44,522 bases of DNA from Candidatus Krumholzibacteriota bacterium (GTDB taxonomy: Bacteria > Krumholzibacteriota > Krumholzibacteriia > LZORAL124-64-63), in assembly GCA_024275485.1 (NCBI GenBank), contig JAJRZA010000008.1, forward strand, positions 1 through 44,522. Direction: 5' to 3'. Position 1 is the stretch's first letter; every line of letters begins with the position of its first letter. Position numbers and translations under genes: made by a program. The notes below the pieces were generated by a model, which saw only the letters and a program-made list of their open reading frames with translations, had not been told where the DNA came from and made no database searches. Below, piece by piece: positions 32,804-41,759 of the stretch.

Positions 32804-33586
32804 CTAGCGATCCTTGAACCCGGGTTTTCTTTTGGCCAGGAATGCGTCACACCCTTCCCTGGCGTCTTCGGATGATCCGCAAACTCCGAACAGGGCGGCT
32901 TCCAAGCGACATCCACTGTCCTGGTTCATATTCAATCCTTCATTGACAGCCTGCAGTGCCAATCGAAGTGTCAGGGCGCTCTTTCCGGCCAAACCGGCAG
33001 CAATCTTCAAGACTGCGGGCATCAAGTCCTCCTGACTGAAAACCTTATTTACCAGGCCGATTTCCACAGCTTCAGTGGCACTGATCATCCCTCCGGTCAG
33101 AACCAATTCTAGAGCCCGCCCCCTTCCGACCAGGCGGGACAACCGCTGGGTTCCGCCAAAACCGGGAATGAGACCCAGCCCGGTTTCCGGCAATCCCAAC
33201 CGGGCATTGTCGGCGGCGTATCGGAAAGAACAGGCCATGGCCAGTTCGCACCCTCCGCCCAGGGCAAAGCCTCCCACGGCGGCAACAACCGGCTTACCAA
33301 GATTTTCAATCCTATTCATGAGGCGTTGGCCCCGGGTGGCCAGGGATTCCGCCTCGGCGGCGGTCATGTTGGCCAACTCATTGATATCCGCTCCTGCCAC
33401 AAAGGCTTTCTCCCCCGCACCACGCAAAACCACGACCCGGGCAGTTGTGTTGTCCGCCAACGAGGAGAAACACTGATCCAATTCCAGGATGGTGGCCTTG
33501 TTCAAGGCATTGAGTTTGTCGGGCCGATTGACCGTAACTGTGGCTATGCCGTCAGCCACTTCACAGAGGATGTTTTCAAAAGCCAT
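32804..33586 (-). CDS. Enoyl-CoA hydratase/crotonase family protein
   Basis: A 260-residue cytoplasmic crotonase. Both catalytic glutamates are present: Glu114 in GGGCELAMAC and Glu134 in GLPETGLGLIPGFGGTQRL, as in true enoyl-CoA hydratases (short-chain 3-hydroxyacyl-CoA dehydratases); the CoA-binding FVAGADINELA loop near residues 62-72 is also clear. AAGGA lies 6 nt before the ATG at 33586. The neighbours (vor, ald, CoA-transferase, carboxylases) suggest hydration of crotonyl- or methacrylyl-CoA in butyrate- or valine-type degradation; the chain length is not readable from sequence. An extended -10 promoter candidate lies 165 nt upstream. Confidence 0.92.
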   Translation of the reverse strand: MAFENILCEVADGIATVTVNRPDKLNALNKATILELDQCFSSLADNTTARVVVLRGAGEKAFVAGADINELANMTAAEAESLATRGQRLMNRIENLGKPVVAAVGGFALGGGCELAMACSFRYAADNARLGLPETGLGLIPGFGGTQRLSRLVGRGRALELVLTGGMISATEAVEIGLVNKVFSQEDLMPAVLKIAAGLAGKSALTLRLALQAVNEGLNMNQDSGCRLEAALFGVCGSSEDAREGCDAFLAKRKPGFKDR

Positions 33587-33952
33587 GATGAATCCTTTCT
33601 GGTGGTATTGAGTGTCTTGAAATGTTCAACGGCAGACTATAACAAAATTTCAGCCCCATCCAAAGAGGATTTGGGTGGAGAAAATAAGTGAAAACGTATA
33701 TTTTAATAACCGTACATCAAAGTAATTTTTCCCTTCCTAATAAAAAACTGAAAATAGCATACTTTTATGTAGACAACAAATATTCACGGTGGTAATGTGC
33801 GTTTACGGGTTTCGCCCACCCTGTTCACTCATCAAATGGTCAGATTAGGGTAAGGGGCTTCATTTTTTGAAGTTACAAAACCCTCGACAATGATGAATTC
33901 TGTAGCTGACCACCTCTGGAATTGAAAACCAATCCAACAGCGGAGGGACACC
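33587..33952. other. AT-rich divergent intergenic region
   Basis: No gene in these 366 bases, which are clearly AT-richer than the neighbours. They hold the minus-strand promoter candidate for the crotonase and a small CTTCA-TTTTT-TGAAG hairpin near 33858-33872. No convincing plus-strand promoter for the exported OB-fold-like protein was found, though one is expected. Confidence 0.5.
33751..33779 (-). promoter_or_regulatory. Extended -10 promoter candidate for the crotonase gene
   Basis: Minus strand: TTGTTG (33779-33774), 17-nt spacer ending TGC, TATTTT (33756-33751). The -35 is weak but the extended -10 (TGC before TATTTT) may compensate. The leader would be about 160 nt. Confidence 0.4.
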
Positions 33953-34642
33953 ATGAAGAAAATTGCTCTCGCTTTCCTAGTTATTCTCATTGCCGGCGTA
34001 GCCCAGGGGACTGCTATTTATGATATCCAAACGGGTGCCTTCCCCGAAGGAGATCTCGCCACGCCTTGCAACGTCGTTGTGGTTGCAACTACCGACAACG
34101 GTGTTTTTGTGGCTGAAGCTCCTTATGGCGAGTACAACGGCATTTGGGTTTACACTGGCAGCAATGAACCTCACGGAATGGTTGCAGGCGATGTCGTTTG
34201 CATCTGCGGCGAGTACAAGGAATACTTCGACCTGTCGGAAATCGACATTGTTTCAGCCGGCATTTACGGCTCGCTGATCAAAGTTGGAACCCAGGCCGTC
34301 CCCACCCCCAGCCTCGTCACCGCTGCCGAACTGGCTGCCGATGGCGAACCCTGGGAAAGCTGTGCCGTGACCATCCTTGATGGCATGGCCGTGGATGAAA
34401 TCCTGGACTTCGGCGAATGGACTGCCATGGCCTTGGACGGCACCTCCGTTCGCTTTGACGATATCTGGTACGATTACTCCACGGTTATGCTGGATGACTG
34501 TTATGATAGTGCCACCGGCATCTATTATTACACCTACGGCAATTTCAAGCTGGAAGCCTACGCAGATGGCATCGATGTGGTAGACTGCTCTGTTGCCTCC
34601 GAAGACGTCACTTTTGGCGCTGTGAAAGCGTTGTATCGCTAA
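33953..34642 (+). CDS. Exported OB-fold-like protein, function unknown
   Basis: A 229-residue protein with a clear signal peptide (MKKIALAFLVILIAGVAQGTA). The mature part, TAIYDIQTGAFPEGDLATPCNVVVVA...GVFVAEAPYGEYNGIWVYTG...VAGDVVCICGEYKEYFDLSEIDI, follows the pattern of OB-fold domains found ahead of secreted nucleases (GTxVxVxGVVT...G.FLQD...SGIWVY), with a second, weaker unit after LVTAAELAADGEPWESCAV. No nuclease or other catalytic motif follows. Four cysteines could form disulfides. The ATG at 33953 has GGAGG 6 nt upstream. It is monocistronic with a very strong terminator. Nucleic-acid or carbohydrate binding is conceivable but unproven. Confidence 0.65.
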   Translation: MKKIALAFLVILIAGVAQGTAIYDIQTGAFPEGDLATPCNVVVVATTDNGVFVAEAPYGEYNGIWVYTGSNEPHGMVAGDVVCICGEYKEYFDLSEIDIVSAGIYGSLIKVGTQAVPTPSLVTAAELAADGEPWESCAVTILDGMAVDEILDFGEWTAMALDGTSVRFDDIWYDYSTVMLDDCYDSATGIYYYTYGNFKLEAYADGIDVVDCSVASEDVTFGAVKALYR

Positions 34643-34665
34643 AAGCCAGCACGGTTTTGTTGGGT

Positions 34666-34694
34666 AGGGACGGACCCCGGTCCGTCCCTTTTTA
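34666..34694 (+). terminator. Strong intrinsic terminator of the OB-fold-like gene
   Basis: GGGACGGACC-CC-GGTCCGTCCC (34667-34688) followed by T5: a 9-10 bp GC-rich stem with a tiny loop. Placed 24 nt after the stop codon. Confidence 0.93.
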
Positions 34695-34769
34695 TTGTAG
34701 CCAATATCAAGGTTGATGTTAATATGTCTTAAAAGAGATGGATCATCAGATATTATGGGGGAGCCCTCA

Positions 34770-36164
34770 ATGGGTGCGAGTTTTTTGATTTTTGGCGGAG
34801 TCGGCCTCCTGATAGTGGTTCTTGCTATTGGATTTTTCGTCCTATGGCAAAATCGCCAAAAAATGTTGCAGAAAATTCAGGATTTGGAAGACCGGGCCGA
34901 ACGGCACGGTGTTCAACTTACCCAAGCCCAGCGTTTCGAGGCCGTGGGGATTATGGCTGGCAGCATCGTTCACAATCTCAACAACCTCATGTCGGTCATA
35001 CTAGGGCATACCCGCATGGTCATTCACGACCTGCCCAGCGAATCCCCTGTTCAAAAAGACTTGGATCATGTGGTCAAAGCCGGCCATATGGCTGCAGACC
35101 TGCTCAATGAGATCAGTGACTTCAACCGCCAGGCGCAAAAGGCCCACAAACCCATCGACCTGGCCGCCACCGTGCGCGATACCCTCAAGTTCATGCGCGA
35201 CATCCTTCCTTCCACCATCCAGATAAATGAACACCTTCCCCGGCGATGCGAACCGGTCATGGCTTCGACCACGGGCGTTCAGCAGGTGCTCATGAATCTG
35301 GTCAGCAATTCGGTTCAGGCCATTGGCAAGACTCCCGGGTTGATTGAAATCCGTTTGGAATCCTGTGTCATAGAACACTGGCACAAAGCCAGTCCACAGG
35401 ACCTTGGACCGGGAAGCTACCTCAAGCTTACCATACGGGACAACGGCCCGGGAATGGACGCGGTCACTCTGGACAAGATTATTGGCGCCTATTTCGAATC
35501 ACCTCCGGATACCAGCAGCCTCGGCCTGGGCCTGAATACGGTTTTTCGCATTTTGGGGGAACACGATGGAGTGACTATTCCCATCAGCCAGGCAGGCAAA
35601 GGCACATCTTTTGATATCTACTTTCCAAAAATCGCCTGGCGGGTTGTAGACCAACCGCCAAGGGAAGCCCCGACTGCCGAACATGCACAGGTTGAGAGTG
35701 CATCAATTCCTCTTCATATGGCCCCCGCAATCGTCAATCAACCGATCACTGCTTCCAATCGGATCCCCGCCGATGAAGAAATAGCAACCATCCTCCTTGT
35801 TGACGATGAAGAGATGGTCGCCAGAGTCACCGCCATTGGTTTGCAAAGGCTGGGTTATCGGGTGATCAAACATTTGGACAGCCGCAAGGCACTGGCTGAT
35901 TTTGTACAGACCCCGGGAATATTCGATGTCATCATCACCGATCAAATCATGCCCCATATGTCCGGGGTTCGCCTGGCCCGCAAGATTCATGATATCAGAC
36001 CCGATATTCCCGTCATCCTGATGACCGGATTCAGGGACTCCTACAACGAACAAAAAGCCCTCGAAGCCGGGGTTTCGCAAATCCTATTGAAGCCCACCAG
36101 TCACCGGGATTTGGCCGAAATGGTTGAAAAAGTTCGTCTTCACAAAAGCGAAGGCATGTCCTAG
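34770..36164 (+). CDS. Hybrid histidine kinase with C-terminal receiver
   Basis: A 464-residue membrane-anchored sensor kinase. One TM helix (residues about 5-25), a short coiled coil (QKMLQKIQDLEDRAE), HisKA with phospho-acceptor His68 in GSIVHNLNNLMSV, HATPase_c with N-box QVLMNLVSNSVQAI, G1 DNGPGM and G2 SLGLGLNTV, then a linker and a REC domain (ILLVDDEEMVA, phospho-acceptor in DVIITDQIMP, ILLKPTS). There is no extracytoplasmic sensor domain, so the signal is probably membrane or cytoplasmic, or a partner protein. The segment between G1 and G2 is short and lacks the usual FxPF (GAYFESPPDTSS). ATG at 34770 has GGGGGAG 6 nt upstream; a longer start at 34755 has none. No paired regulator nearby. 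Confidence 0.9.
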   Translation: MGASFLIFGGVGLLIVVLAIGFFVLWQNRQKMLQKIQDLEDRAERHGVQLTQAQRFEAVGIMAGSIVHNLNNLMSVILGHTRMVIHDLPSESPVQKDLDHVVKAGHMAADLLNEISDFNRQAQKAHKPIDLAATVRDTLKFMRDILPSTIQINEHLPRRCEPVMASTTGVQQVLMNLVSNSVQAIGKTPGLIEIRLESCVIEHWHKASPQDLGPGSYLKLTIRDNGPGMDAVTLDKIIGAYFESPPDTSSLGLGLNTVFRILGEHDGVTIPISQAGKGTSFDIYFPKIAWRVVDQPPREAPTAEHAQVESASIPLHMAPAIVNQPITASNRIPADEEIATILLVDDEEMVARVTAIGLQRLGYRVIKHLDSRKALADFVQTPGIFDVIITDQIMPHMSGVRLARKIHDIRPDIPVILMTGFRDSYNEQKALEAGVSQILLKPTSHRDLAEMVEKVRLHKSEGMS

Positions 36165-36214
36165 GTCCGGCAGGCCATATCAACTTTTGCTGCTGTCTGC
36201 GAAGTATCGCAAGT

Positions 36215-36243
36215 TGACTGAAATCCTTCCTCACGGTACATTC
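36215..36243 (+). promoter_or_regulatory. Sigma70-like promoter of the acyl-CoA carboxylase operon
   Basis: TTGACT (36215-36220), 17-nt spacer, TACATT (36238-36243), giving a leader of about 65 nt before the ATG at 36317. It lies in the 152-nt gap after the kinase gene. Confidence 0.55.
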
Positions 36244-36316
36244 CACAGTCATGATCCGCACGTTTCATCTTGAACGTAGCGCCTTTCCGATTCCCAACTT
36301 CCCGAAAAGGGCTGAC

Positions 36317-37873
36317 ATGGCTAAATCTTTCGAGGAAAATCTTGAACAAATGAACCAGCTGCGCGCCGAAGCATTTGCAGGTGGTGGTGAGAAGAAAATA
36401 GAAAAGATTCATGCCAGCGGTCGTTTGACTGCTCGCGAGCGCATCAACCTCTTGCTCGATGAAGGCAGTTTCCAGGAAACGGGTGTCTTCGTGCGGCATC
36501 GCAGCCACGAGCTGGGCATGGACAGAAGTCGTCCTGTGGGTGACGGCATGGTTACCGGCGTGGGGCGTATCGACGGTAGACAGGTTTATGTTTTTGCCCA
36601 GGATTTTACCGTATTTGGTGGTTCCATGAGTGAAGCCAACGCCATGAAGATTTGCCGTTTGATGGATCTGGCCCTGGAAAACGGCTGCCCCGTGATTGGC
36701 TTGAACGACAGCGGAGGTGCGCGCATCCAAGAAGGCGTGCGATCCCTGGCCGGTTATGCCGAGATATTCTGGCGCAATACCATGGCCTCCGGCGTCATCC
36801 CCCAGATTTCGGCCATTCTCGGCCCTTGCGCCGGTGGTGCCGTCTATTCCCCCGCCATCACCGATTTTACTCTCATGGTCGACCAGACCAGTTTCATGTT
36901 TGTGACCGGACCCAATGTGATCAAGATGGTTACCAATGAGGATGTAACGTTCGAAGAGCTGGGCGGAGCCAATACCCACAATACCAAAAGTGGCGTGGCT
37001 CACTTCATGGCTGCCAGCGATGCCGATTGTCTTTTGATGACTCGTCGTCTGCTGAGTTTCATGCCCCAGAACAACCTCGAAGATCCTCCCCGGGAAGTGC
37101 CCAACGACACCGCCGACCGTCGGGAAGAAAAGCTCAACAGCATTGTTCCCGATGATAACAAAAAGCCCTACGACATGCTGGAAATCATCCGCCTGATTGT
37201 GGATGAGGCTGATTTCCTGGAAGTGCAGCCCCGGCATGCTCAAAACCTGATCTGCGGCTTTGCCCGGCTGGATGGTCAACCCGTGGGTATCGTCGCCAAC
37301 CAGCCAAAATTCCAGGCCGGCGTGTTGGATATCAACTCGAGTGTGAAAGGTGCCCGTTTTGTCCGCACCTGCGATTGCTTCAACATCCCCCTGGTGGTTC
37401 TCGAAGATGTGCCCGGTTTCCTGCCCGGCACCGATCAGGAATTTGGTGGGCTCATCAAGCATGGAGCCAAGCTGCTCTACGCTTTCTGCGAAGCCACCGT
37501 GCCCAAATTGACCGTGATAATCCGCAAGGCTTACGGTGGTGCCTACGATGTGATGAACAGCAAACATATTCGCGCCGACTGGAATGTGGCCTGGCCTGGT
37601 GCCGAACTGGCGGTCATGGGTAGTGAAGGAGCCGTCAATATTCTCTTCCGCCAGGATCTGGCCAAGAGCAAGGACCCGGACAAACTGCGCCAGAAACTGA
37701 TCGAAGAATACAACGAGACTTACGCCAACCCCTACATTGCAGCAGGGCTGGGCTACCTGGACGACGTCATCGAACCCGCCGACACAAGGCGCCAGTTGAT
37801 CACCACCCTGCACAATCTGCGTGGGAAAAAACAACAACTGCCGCCCAAGAAACACGGCAACATACCTCTGTAG
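36317..37873 (+). CDS. pccB: Acyl-CoA (propionyl-CoA) carboxylase carboxyltransferase subunit
   Basis: A 518-residue carboxyltransferase that moves carboxyl from biotin to acyl-CoA. Crotonase-like features: [82 protein letters not shown], the second half [48 protein letters not shown] and the C-terminus KKHGNIPL, all typical of PccB/MmdA. The ATG at 36317 with AAGGG upstream starts the conserved region; the frame upstream from 36251 is not conserved. It precedes biotin carboxylase and a biotin carrier, so the operon encodes a three-part carboxylase. Propionyl-CoA is the most likely substrate; acetyl-CoA or methylcrotonyl-CoA cannot be excluded. Confidence 0.93.
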   Translation: MAKSFEENLEQMNQLRAEAFAGGGEKKIEKIHASGRLTARERINLLLDEGSFQETGVFVRHRSHELGMDRSRPVGDGMVTGVGRIDGRQVYVFAQDFTVFGGSMSEANAMKICRLMDLALENGCPVIGLNDSGGARIQEGVRSLAGYAEIFWRNTMASGVIPQISAILGPCAGGAVYSPAITDFTLMVDQTSFMFVTGPNVIKMVTNEDVTFEELGGANTHNTKSGVAHFMAASDADCLLMTRRLLSFMPQNNLEDPPREVPNDTADRREEKLNSIVPDDNKKPYDMLEIIRLIVDEADFLEVQPRHAQNLICGFARLDGQPVGIVANQPKFQAGVLDINSSVKGARFVRTCDCFNIPLVVLEDVPGFLPGTDQEFGGLIKHGAKLLYAFCEATVPKLTVIIRKAYGGAYDVMNSKHIRADWNVAWPGAELAVMGSEGAVNILFRQDLAKSKDPDKLRQKLIEEYNETYANPYIAAGLGYLDDVIEPADTRRQLITTLHNLRGKKQQLPPKKHGNIPL

Positions 37874-37883
37874 GGAGAGCGTT

Positions 37884-39404
37884 TTGAGTGTGAAGAAATT
37901 TCAAAAGGTGCTGGTGGCCAACCGCGGTGAAATCGCCGTGCGCATCATGCAGGGTTTGAAGGAAATGGGCATCGGTACGGTGGCCGTCTACTCAGATGTT
38001 GATCGCACCGCCCTGCATGTACTGACTGCCGATGAAGCGGTTTTCATCGGAGCCGCCCCCGCTTCTGAAAGTTACCTGGTGGTGGACAAGATCCTGACCG
38101 CAGCCAGGCAAACCGGTGCCGATGCCATCCACCCCGGATACGGCTTTCTATCGGAAAACGGTGCTTTTGCCGAGGCCGTGGAAAATGCGGGCCTCGTTTT
38201 TATCGGGCCCACCGCAGAGAGCATGGCCATCATGGGAGACAAGCTCTCCTCCCGCAGGAAAATGCGAGCCAGTGGTGTGCCGGTGGTGCCGGGAACCGAC
38301 GAAGCGGTCAGGGAGCCCGAAGAAGCCATTCGCATTGCCGAAGAAATTGGCTACCCCGTGATGTTGAAAGCCACCGCCGGTGGTGGCGGCAAGGGCATGC
38401 GAGTGGTGAACGAATCGTCGGAAATGGCTAGTTCCCTGCGGCAGACCATGGGTGAAGCCGGGGCCAGTTTTGGCAACGACGCCATCTTTGTGGAGAAGTT
38501 CATCACCAACCCCAAACACATTGAAGTGCAGGTGCTCGGTGATGGTAAAGGCACGGCCATTCATCTTTTCGAACGGGAATGTTCGGTCCAGCGTCGGCAT
38601 CAAAAAGTTATTGAAGAATGTCCCTCACCATCGCTGACCGAAGAGTTGCGGGCGAAAATCTGTGCCGCAGCCGTGCAAACGGCGGAAAGCATCAACTATC
38701 GAGGTGCCGGCACCGTGGAGTTCATCCTGGCTCCCGATGGTGAGTTCTACTTCCTGGAGATGAACACCCGGTTGCAGGTGGAGCATCCCGTAACCGAAAT
38801 GGTGACCGGCACTGATCTGGTGCGGGCCATGGTGAAAATCGCCCAAGGTGAAGGCATTTGTTATTCCCAGGACGAACTCGAAATGCGTGGTTGGGCCATG
38901 GAATTCCGTCTTTACGCTGAAGATGCAGGGAAGAACTTCGCTCCCAGCATCGGCAGAATCCTGGCCTTGACGGTGCCTCAGGGGCTGGGTGTGCGATTGG
39001 ACTCCGGCATTTACGAAGGTTTCGATGTGCCAATTCACTATGATCCCATGCTGGCCAAGCTCATCGTCTGGGCTGAAAATCGTGAGCTGTGCATCGCTCG
39101 AGCCAAACGGGTGCTTGAGGAGATGGTGTTGCACGGGCCGGTCCACAATCTACCCTTCCACCGTTGGGCCCTGGATCAGGAATCCTTTGTAGACGGAACC
39201 TACACCACCAACTTCGTGGCGGAACAATTTGATGGGGCCACCTATCTCCCGGAACTGGATGAGGGACAAACCCAGGCCCTGATTGCGGCAGTCTCTCTTT
39301 TCGAGGCGACCCGCAGGACCCAAAAACCGGATTGCCCCCGGCAGGAATCCAACGTATCGGGTTGGCGCTTGAACGCCCGCCGGACCATGACCAACAACAA
39401 GTAG
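37884..39404 (+). CDS. accC: Biotin carboxylase subunit of acyl-CoA carboxylase
   Basis: A 506-residue ATP-grasp enzyme that carboxylates biotin with bicarbonate and ATP. Motifs: KVLVANRGEIAVRIMQGLKEMGIGTVAVYSD, HPGYGFLSEN, GDKLSSRRKM, the glycine-rich KATAGGGGKGMRVV, ECSVQRRHQKVIEE, and EMNTRLQVEHPVTEMVTGTDLV for the ATP/bicarbonate site. TTG start at 37884 with GGGAG 6 nt upstream; GTG at 37890 is too distant. It begins 10 nt after the carboxyltransferase stop. It has no biotin attachment domain of its own; that is supplied by the next gene. The C-terminal ~30 residues (TRRTQKPDCPRQESNVSG) are not conserved and look unstructured. Confidence 0.94.
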   Translation: MSVKKFQKVLVANRGEIAVRIMQGLKEMGIGTVAVYSDVDRTALHVLTADEAVFIGAAPASESYLVVDKILTAARQTGADAIHPGYGFLSENGAFAEAVENAGLVFIGPTAESMAIMGDKLSSRRKMRASGVPVVPGTDEAVREPEEAIRIAEEIGYPVMLKATAGGGGKGMRVVNESSEMASSLRQTMGEAGASFGNDAIFVEKFITNPKHIEVQVLGDGKGTAIHLFERECSVQRRHQKVIEECPSPSLTEELRAKICAAAVQTAESINYRGAGTVEFILAPDGEFYFLEMNTRLQVEHPVTEMVTGTDLVRAMVKIAQGEGICYSQDELEMRGWAMEFRLYAEDAGKNFAPSIGRILALTVPQGLGVRLDSGIYEGFDVPIHYDPMLAKLIVWAENRELCIARAKRVLEEMVLHGPVHNLPFHRWALDQESFVDGTYTTNFVAEQFDGATYLPELDEGQTQALIAAVSLFEATRRTQKPDCPRQESNVSGWRLNARRTMTNNK

Positions 39405-39422
39405 CTTCGAAAGGCTTTCATT

Positions 39423-39956
39423 GTGTGGATGAAAAAGAAATATGTCCTGAACTTTGATGACACCCCCCACAGCGCCGTGGTTTCCCGGCGGGGCGAAGAA
39501 ACCCAGGTGGCCGTGGATGATGGGGAACTCTTGCCGGTGAACCACTGGCCCGTTCTACAGGGAAAAGCCATCAGCATCCGCCACGCAGACCGCCTGCATC
39601 TGGTTCACATCACGGGTCTGGACAGCAAAGGCAAGGTGGCCGTCACCCTCAATGGGCGCCCCATCAGCCTCACGGTCATGGACGAGTTGCGCGCCCAGGC
39701 CATGGAAAGCCTTGGCGATGCCGCCGGCAGTGGAACCATCAGTGCCGATATTCCGGGCCTGGTGGTGGAAATCAAGGTGGAAGAAGGCCAGGTTGTGCAC
39801 CAAGGTGACCCGGTCATCGTGGTGGAGGCCATGAAGATGCAAAACGAGCTGTGTGCGGCAGTCAGTGGCACAGTGTCCTCAGTTCCGGTCAAAGAGGGGC
39901 AGGCAGTCAATCCCGGGGATGCCCTGGTTGTCATTGATCCGCAGCCCGGTGGTTGA
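39423..39956 (+). CDS. Biotin carboxyl carrier protein of the acyl-CoA carboxylase
   Basis: A 177-residue protein with a C-terminal biotinyl domain: VEAMKMQNELCA contains the biotinylated lysine (about residue 140), and DIPGLVVEIKVEEGQVVHQGDPV and GTVSSVPVKEGQAVNPGDALVVID flank it. The N-terminal about 95 residues (YVLNFDDTPHSAVVSRRGEETQVAV...LDSKGKVAVTLNGRPISLTVMDE) form the beta-rich interaction region found before biotinyl domains in PCC/PC-type systems. The GTG start at 39423 (AAAGG 8 nt upstream) is preferred over ATG at 39429. It follows biotin carboxylase by 18 nt and is closed by a UUCG-loop terminator, so it is the last gene of the operon. Confidence 0.9.
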   Translation: MWMKKKYVLNFDDTPHSAVVSRRGEETQVAVDDGELLPVNHWPVLQGKAISIRHADRLHLVHITGLDSKGKVAVTLNGRPISLTVMDELRAQAMESLGDAAGSGTISADIPGLVVEIKVEEGQVVHQGDPVIVVEAMKMQNELCAAVSGTVSSVPVKEGQAVNPGDALVVIDPQPGG

Positions 39957-39978
39957 GCAAAGGTTGTCGAGTTGATCC

Positions 39979-40004
39979 ACCGGAGCTTCGGCTCCGGTTT
40001 TTTT
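39979..40004 (+). terminator. Intrinsic terminator of the acyl-CoA carboxylase operon
   Basis: CCGGAGC-TTCG-GCTCCGG followed by T7: a 7-bp stem with a stable UUCG tetraloop. Confidence 0.95.
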
Positions 40005-40051
40005 GTCCCCGGTGTAACCCAAATGGGACCTAGTCCGTCTTTGTGTAAATC

Positions 40052-40165
40052 ATGGAAAGAGCGACCTACAAAAAATTGCTGAAAGAGCACCGGGACCGGA
40101 TATCCCTACCTCAAAAAATTGGTGCTTGGGAGCATCCACCTTGGTTGCTGCCGGACTGGCCCTGA
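40052..40165 (+). CDS. Short ORF, likely the N-terminal part of a frameshifted small membrane protein
   Basis: ATG at 40052 reads 37 codons: MERATYKKLLKEHRDRISLPQK and then a tail that looks like out-of-frame sequence, ending in TGA at 40163-40165. The basic N-terminus looks like the cytoplasmic end of a membrane protein. At the A6 tract (40113-40118) a -1 slip, or one extra A, would join it to the hydrophobic ORF below (SLPQKNWCLGASTLVAAGLALILL). No good SD precedes it, so expression is uncertain. Not recognised as a known family. Confidence 0.4.
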   Translation: MERATYKKLLKEHRDRISLPQKIGAWEHPPWLLPDWP

Positions 40166-40446
40166 TTCTCCTACTGCCTCAAGATAAACCCAAAACAACT
40201 CCAGAATTCCAGGCCACCCCGAAGACCTATTCAAGCCTGGAGATTCAGTCGGCAACCAGCAAAGCTCGCCTGGCTCAGGCCAAAGTGGCGTCGGTCATCA
40301 ATCGAAACGAAGCAAGTGTCTTTGAACAAGTATTCGGAGAGGAGATCCCCGGCGCCGTCGGCGGGTCACTGCTTCAACTTACCAAAAGTCTGCAAGGAGA
40401 AGTCATGTTCATCAATGCTGTTGGCGATCTGGACCTTGCGAACTAA
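40126..40446 (+). CDS. Hypothetical small membrane protein (C-terminal part of a split gene?)
   Basis: An open frame of 106 codons from TTG at 40126, with no SD. It starts with a TM segment (LVAAGLALILLL, about residues 6-17) and continues as a hydrophilic, possibly periplasmic region (TSKARLAQAKVASVINRNEASVFEQVFGEE...GGSLLQLTKSLQGEV). The lack of SD and the abrupt start suggest that the real N-terminus is the ORF at 40052, joined across the A6 tract; the product would have about 131 residues. Its stop overlaps the ATG of the next small ORF (TAATG). It lies between two convergent carboxylase clusters. Function unknown. Confidence 0.5.
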   Translation: MGASTLVAAGLALILLLPQDKPKTTPEFQATPKTYSSLEIQSATSKARLAQAKVASVINRNEASVFEQVFGEEIPGAVGGSLLQLTKSLQGEVMFINAVGDLDLAN

Positions 40447-40607
40447 TGAAACTGGCTACGGAACTGGATACCGAGGAACTGGAAGGGTATCTCGAAAAAT
40501 TCGAGGGTGGGAGTTCCGTTCATATAGAATTGTCACTGCGTTGCCCTGAAATCCAAAGGCAGCCCGATAATTTGGGCGGCCTTTGTTACAGGTTCCGGAA
40601 TACCTAG
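40446..40607 (+). CDS. Possible 53-residue small protein
   Basis: ATG at 40446 overlaps the preceding stop (TAATG), a translational-coupling signature, and reads [22 protein letters not shown] followed by a less protein-like tail. The SD is weak. The end runs through the convergent terminator hairpin (40555-40584) and 4 nt into the opposite mmdB stop region, which argues against the C-terminal half being real. No family recognised. Confidence 0.25.
   Translation: MKLATELDTEELEGYLEKFEGGSSVHIELSLRCPEIQRQPDNLGGLCYRFRNT
40555..40584 (-). terminator. Terminator of the Na+-decarboxylase operon
   Basis: Minus strand: AAAGGCCGCCC (40584-40574) and GGGCTGCCTTT (40565-40555) form an 11-bp stem with one mismatch, loop AAATTATC, then GGATTT. 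It lies 20 nt after the mmdB stop. Confidence 0.7.
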
Positions 40608-41731
40608 AAAGCGAATCGGGACAGGAATACACCTGCGGCCACCGCTGAGCCGATAACACCGGCTACGTTTGGTGCCATAGCATGCATTATCAGGAAGTTG
40701 GTGGGGTCCTCCCTGGCTCCTACCATCTGGCAGACACGAGCGCTGTCCGGCACTGCCGAAACACCGGCAGCCCCAATGATGGGATTGATTTTATCCTTGG
40801 AAACAAGATTCATCAACTTGGCAAAGAGCACCCCGGCTGCCGTGGCGATGCAGAAAGATATGGCACCCAACAGGGCGATCTTCAACGACTCGGGCGTTAG
40901 AAATCGTGAGGCATCGGTGCTGGCTCCAACGCAGAGTCCCAGCAGGATGGTCACGATATCGATCAGGCTGTCCCGTGCTGTTTTGGCCAGACGCTCGGTC
41001 ACGCCACTTTCCTTCAACAAGTTGCCGAAGAATAGGAATCCCAGCAGGGAAATGGCCCCCGGTGCAATGCTCGCACAGATTATGAAAGCAGTGATGGGAA
41101 AGAGAATGCGTACCCGCTTGCTCACCGGTCGGGAGGGTTTCATGCGGATCAGGCGTTCCTTGCGGGTGGTCAACAGTTTAATGATTGGTGGCTGAATGAC
41201 CGGCACCAGAGCCATATAGCTGTAGGCGGCCACGGCAATGGCACCCAAGAGATGCGGGGCCAACTGGCTGGAAAGAAAAATCGCCGTGGGACCGTCGGCA
41301 CCACCGATGATGCCAATGGCCGCGGCATCTTTGGCCGTGAAGCCCAACAGCAGGGAACCGGCAAAAGTGATGAAAATCCCTGCCTGGGCCGCAGCCCCCA
41401 GCAAGATCAACTTGGGGTTGGAAAGCATCGACGAGAAATCCGTCATGGCACCGATGCCGAGAAAAATCAGGGACGGATACCAACCCTGGGTGACACCGCT
41501 GTACAAGACATTGAGCACACTTCCTGACTCGTAAATGCCGATGTTCATGCCCGGAGTCAGGGGGATATTTCCCACCAGCATTCCAAACCCGATGGGCACC
41601 AGCAGCAAGGGCTCATAATCCTTGGCAATGCCCAGGTAGATGAACAGGCACCCCACCAACAGCATGATCATGTTGCCCCAGGCGAAATTGCCTATGATTC
41701 CTACTTGGAGAAAATCAAATAAGATGTCCAT
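40604..41731 (-). CDS. mmdB: Na+-translocating decarboxylase beta subunit (MmdB/OadB/GcdB)
   Basis: A 375-residue integral membrane protein with about nine to eleven hydrophobic segments that couples decarboxylation of carboxybiotin to Na+ export. Signature stretches: [50 protein letters not shown], the Na+-site region [20 protein letters not shown], and [15 protein letters not shown] with [16 protein letters not shown] near the end; the conserved Asp and Ser in GADGP and SAVPDSARV are the ion-pathway residues in the family. Length matches GcdB/MmdB. ATG at 41731 has AAGGAG 12 nt upstream, longer than ideal. Last gene of the mmd operon, followed by a terminator. Confidence 0.93.
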   Translation of the reverse strand: MDILFDFLQVGIIGNFAWGNMIMLLVGCLFIYLGIAKDYEPLLLVPIGFGMLVGNIPLTPGMNIGIYESGSVLNVLYSGVTQGWYPSLIFLGIGAMTDFSSMLSNPKLILLGAAAQAGIFITFAGSLLLGFTAKDAAAIGIIGGADGPTAIFLSSQLAPHLLGAIAVAAYSYMALVPVIQPPIIKLLTTRKERLIRMKPSRPVSKRVRILFPITAFIICASIAPGAISLLGFLFFGNLLKESGVTERLAKTARDSLIDIVTILLGLCVGASTDASRFLTPESLKIALLGAISFCIATAAGVLFAKLMNLVSKDKINPIIGAAGVSAVPDSARVCQMVGAREDPTNFLIMHAMAPNVAGVIGSAVAAGVFLSRFAF

Positions 41732-41759
41732 TGGGCTCTTTATCTCCTTGAGGCATTCC

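Noticed and set aside
36161-37855. 564-codon minus-strand open frame
   Set aside because: Entirely antisense to the carboxyltransferase gene; His/Gly-rich and no family features.
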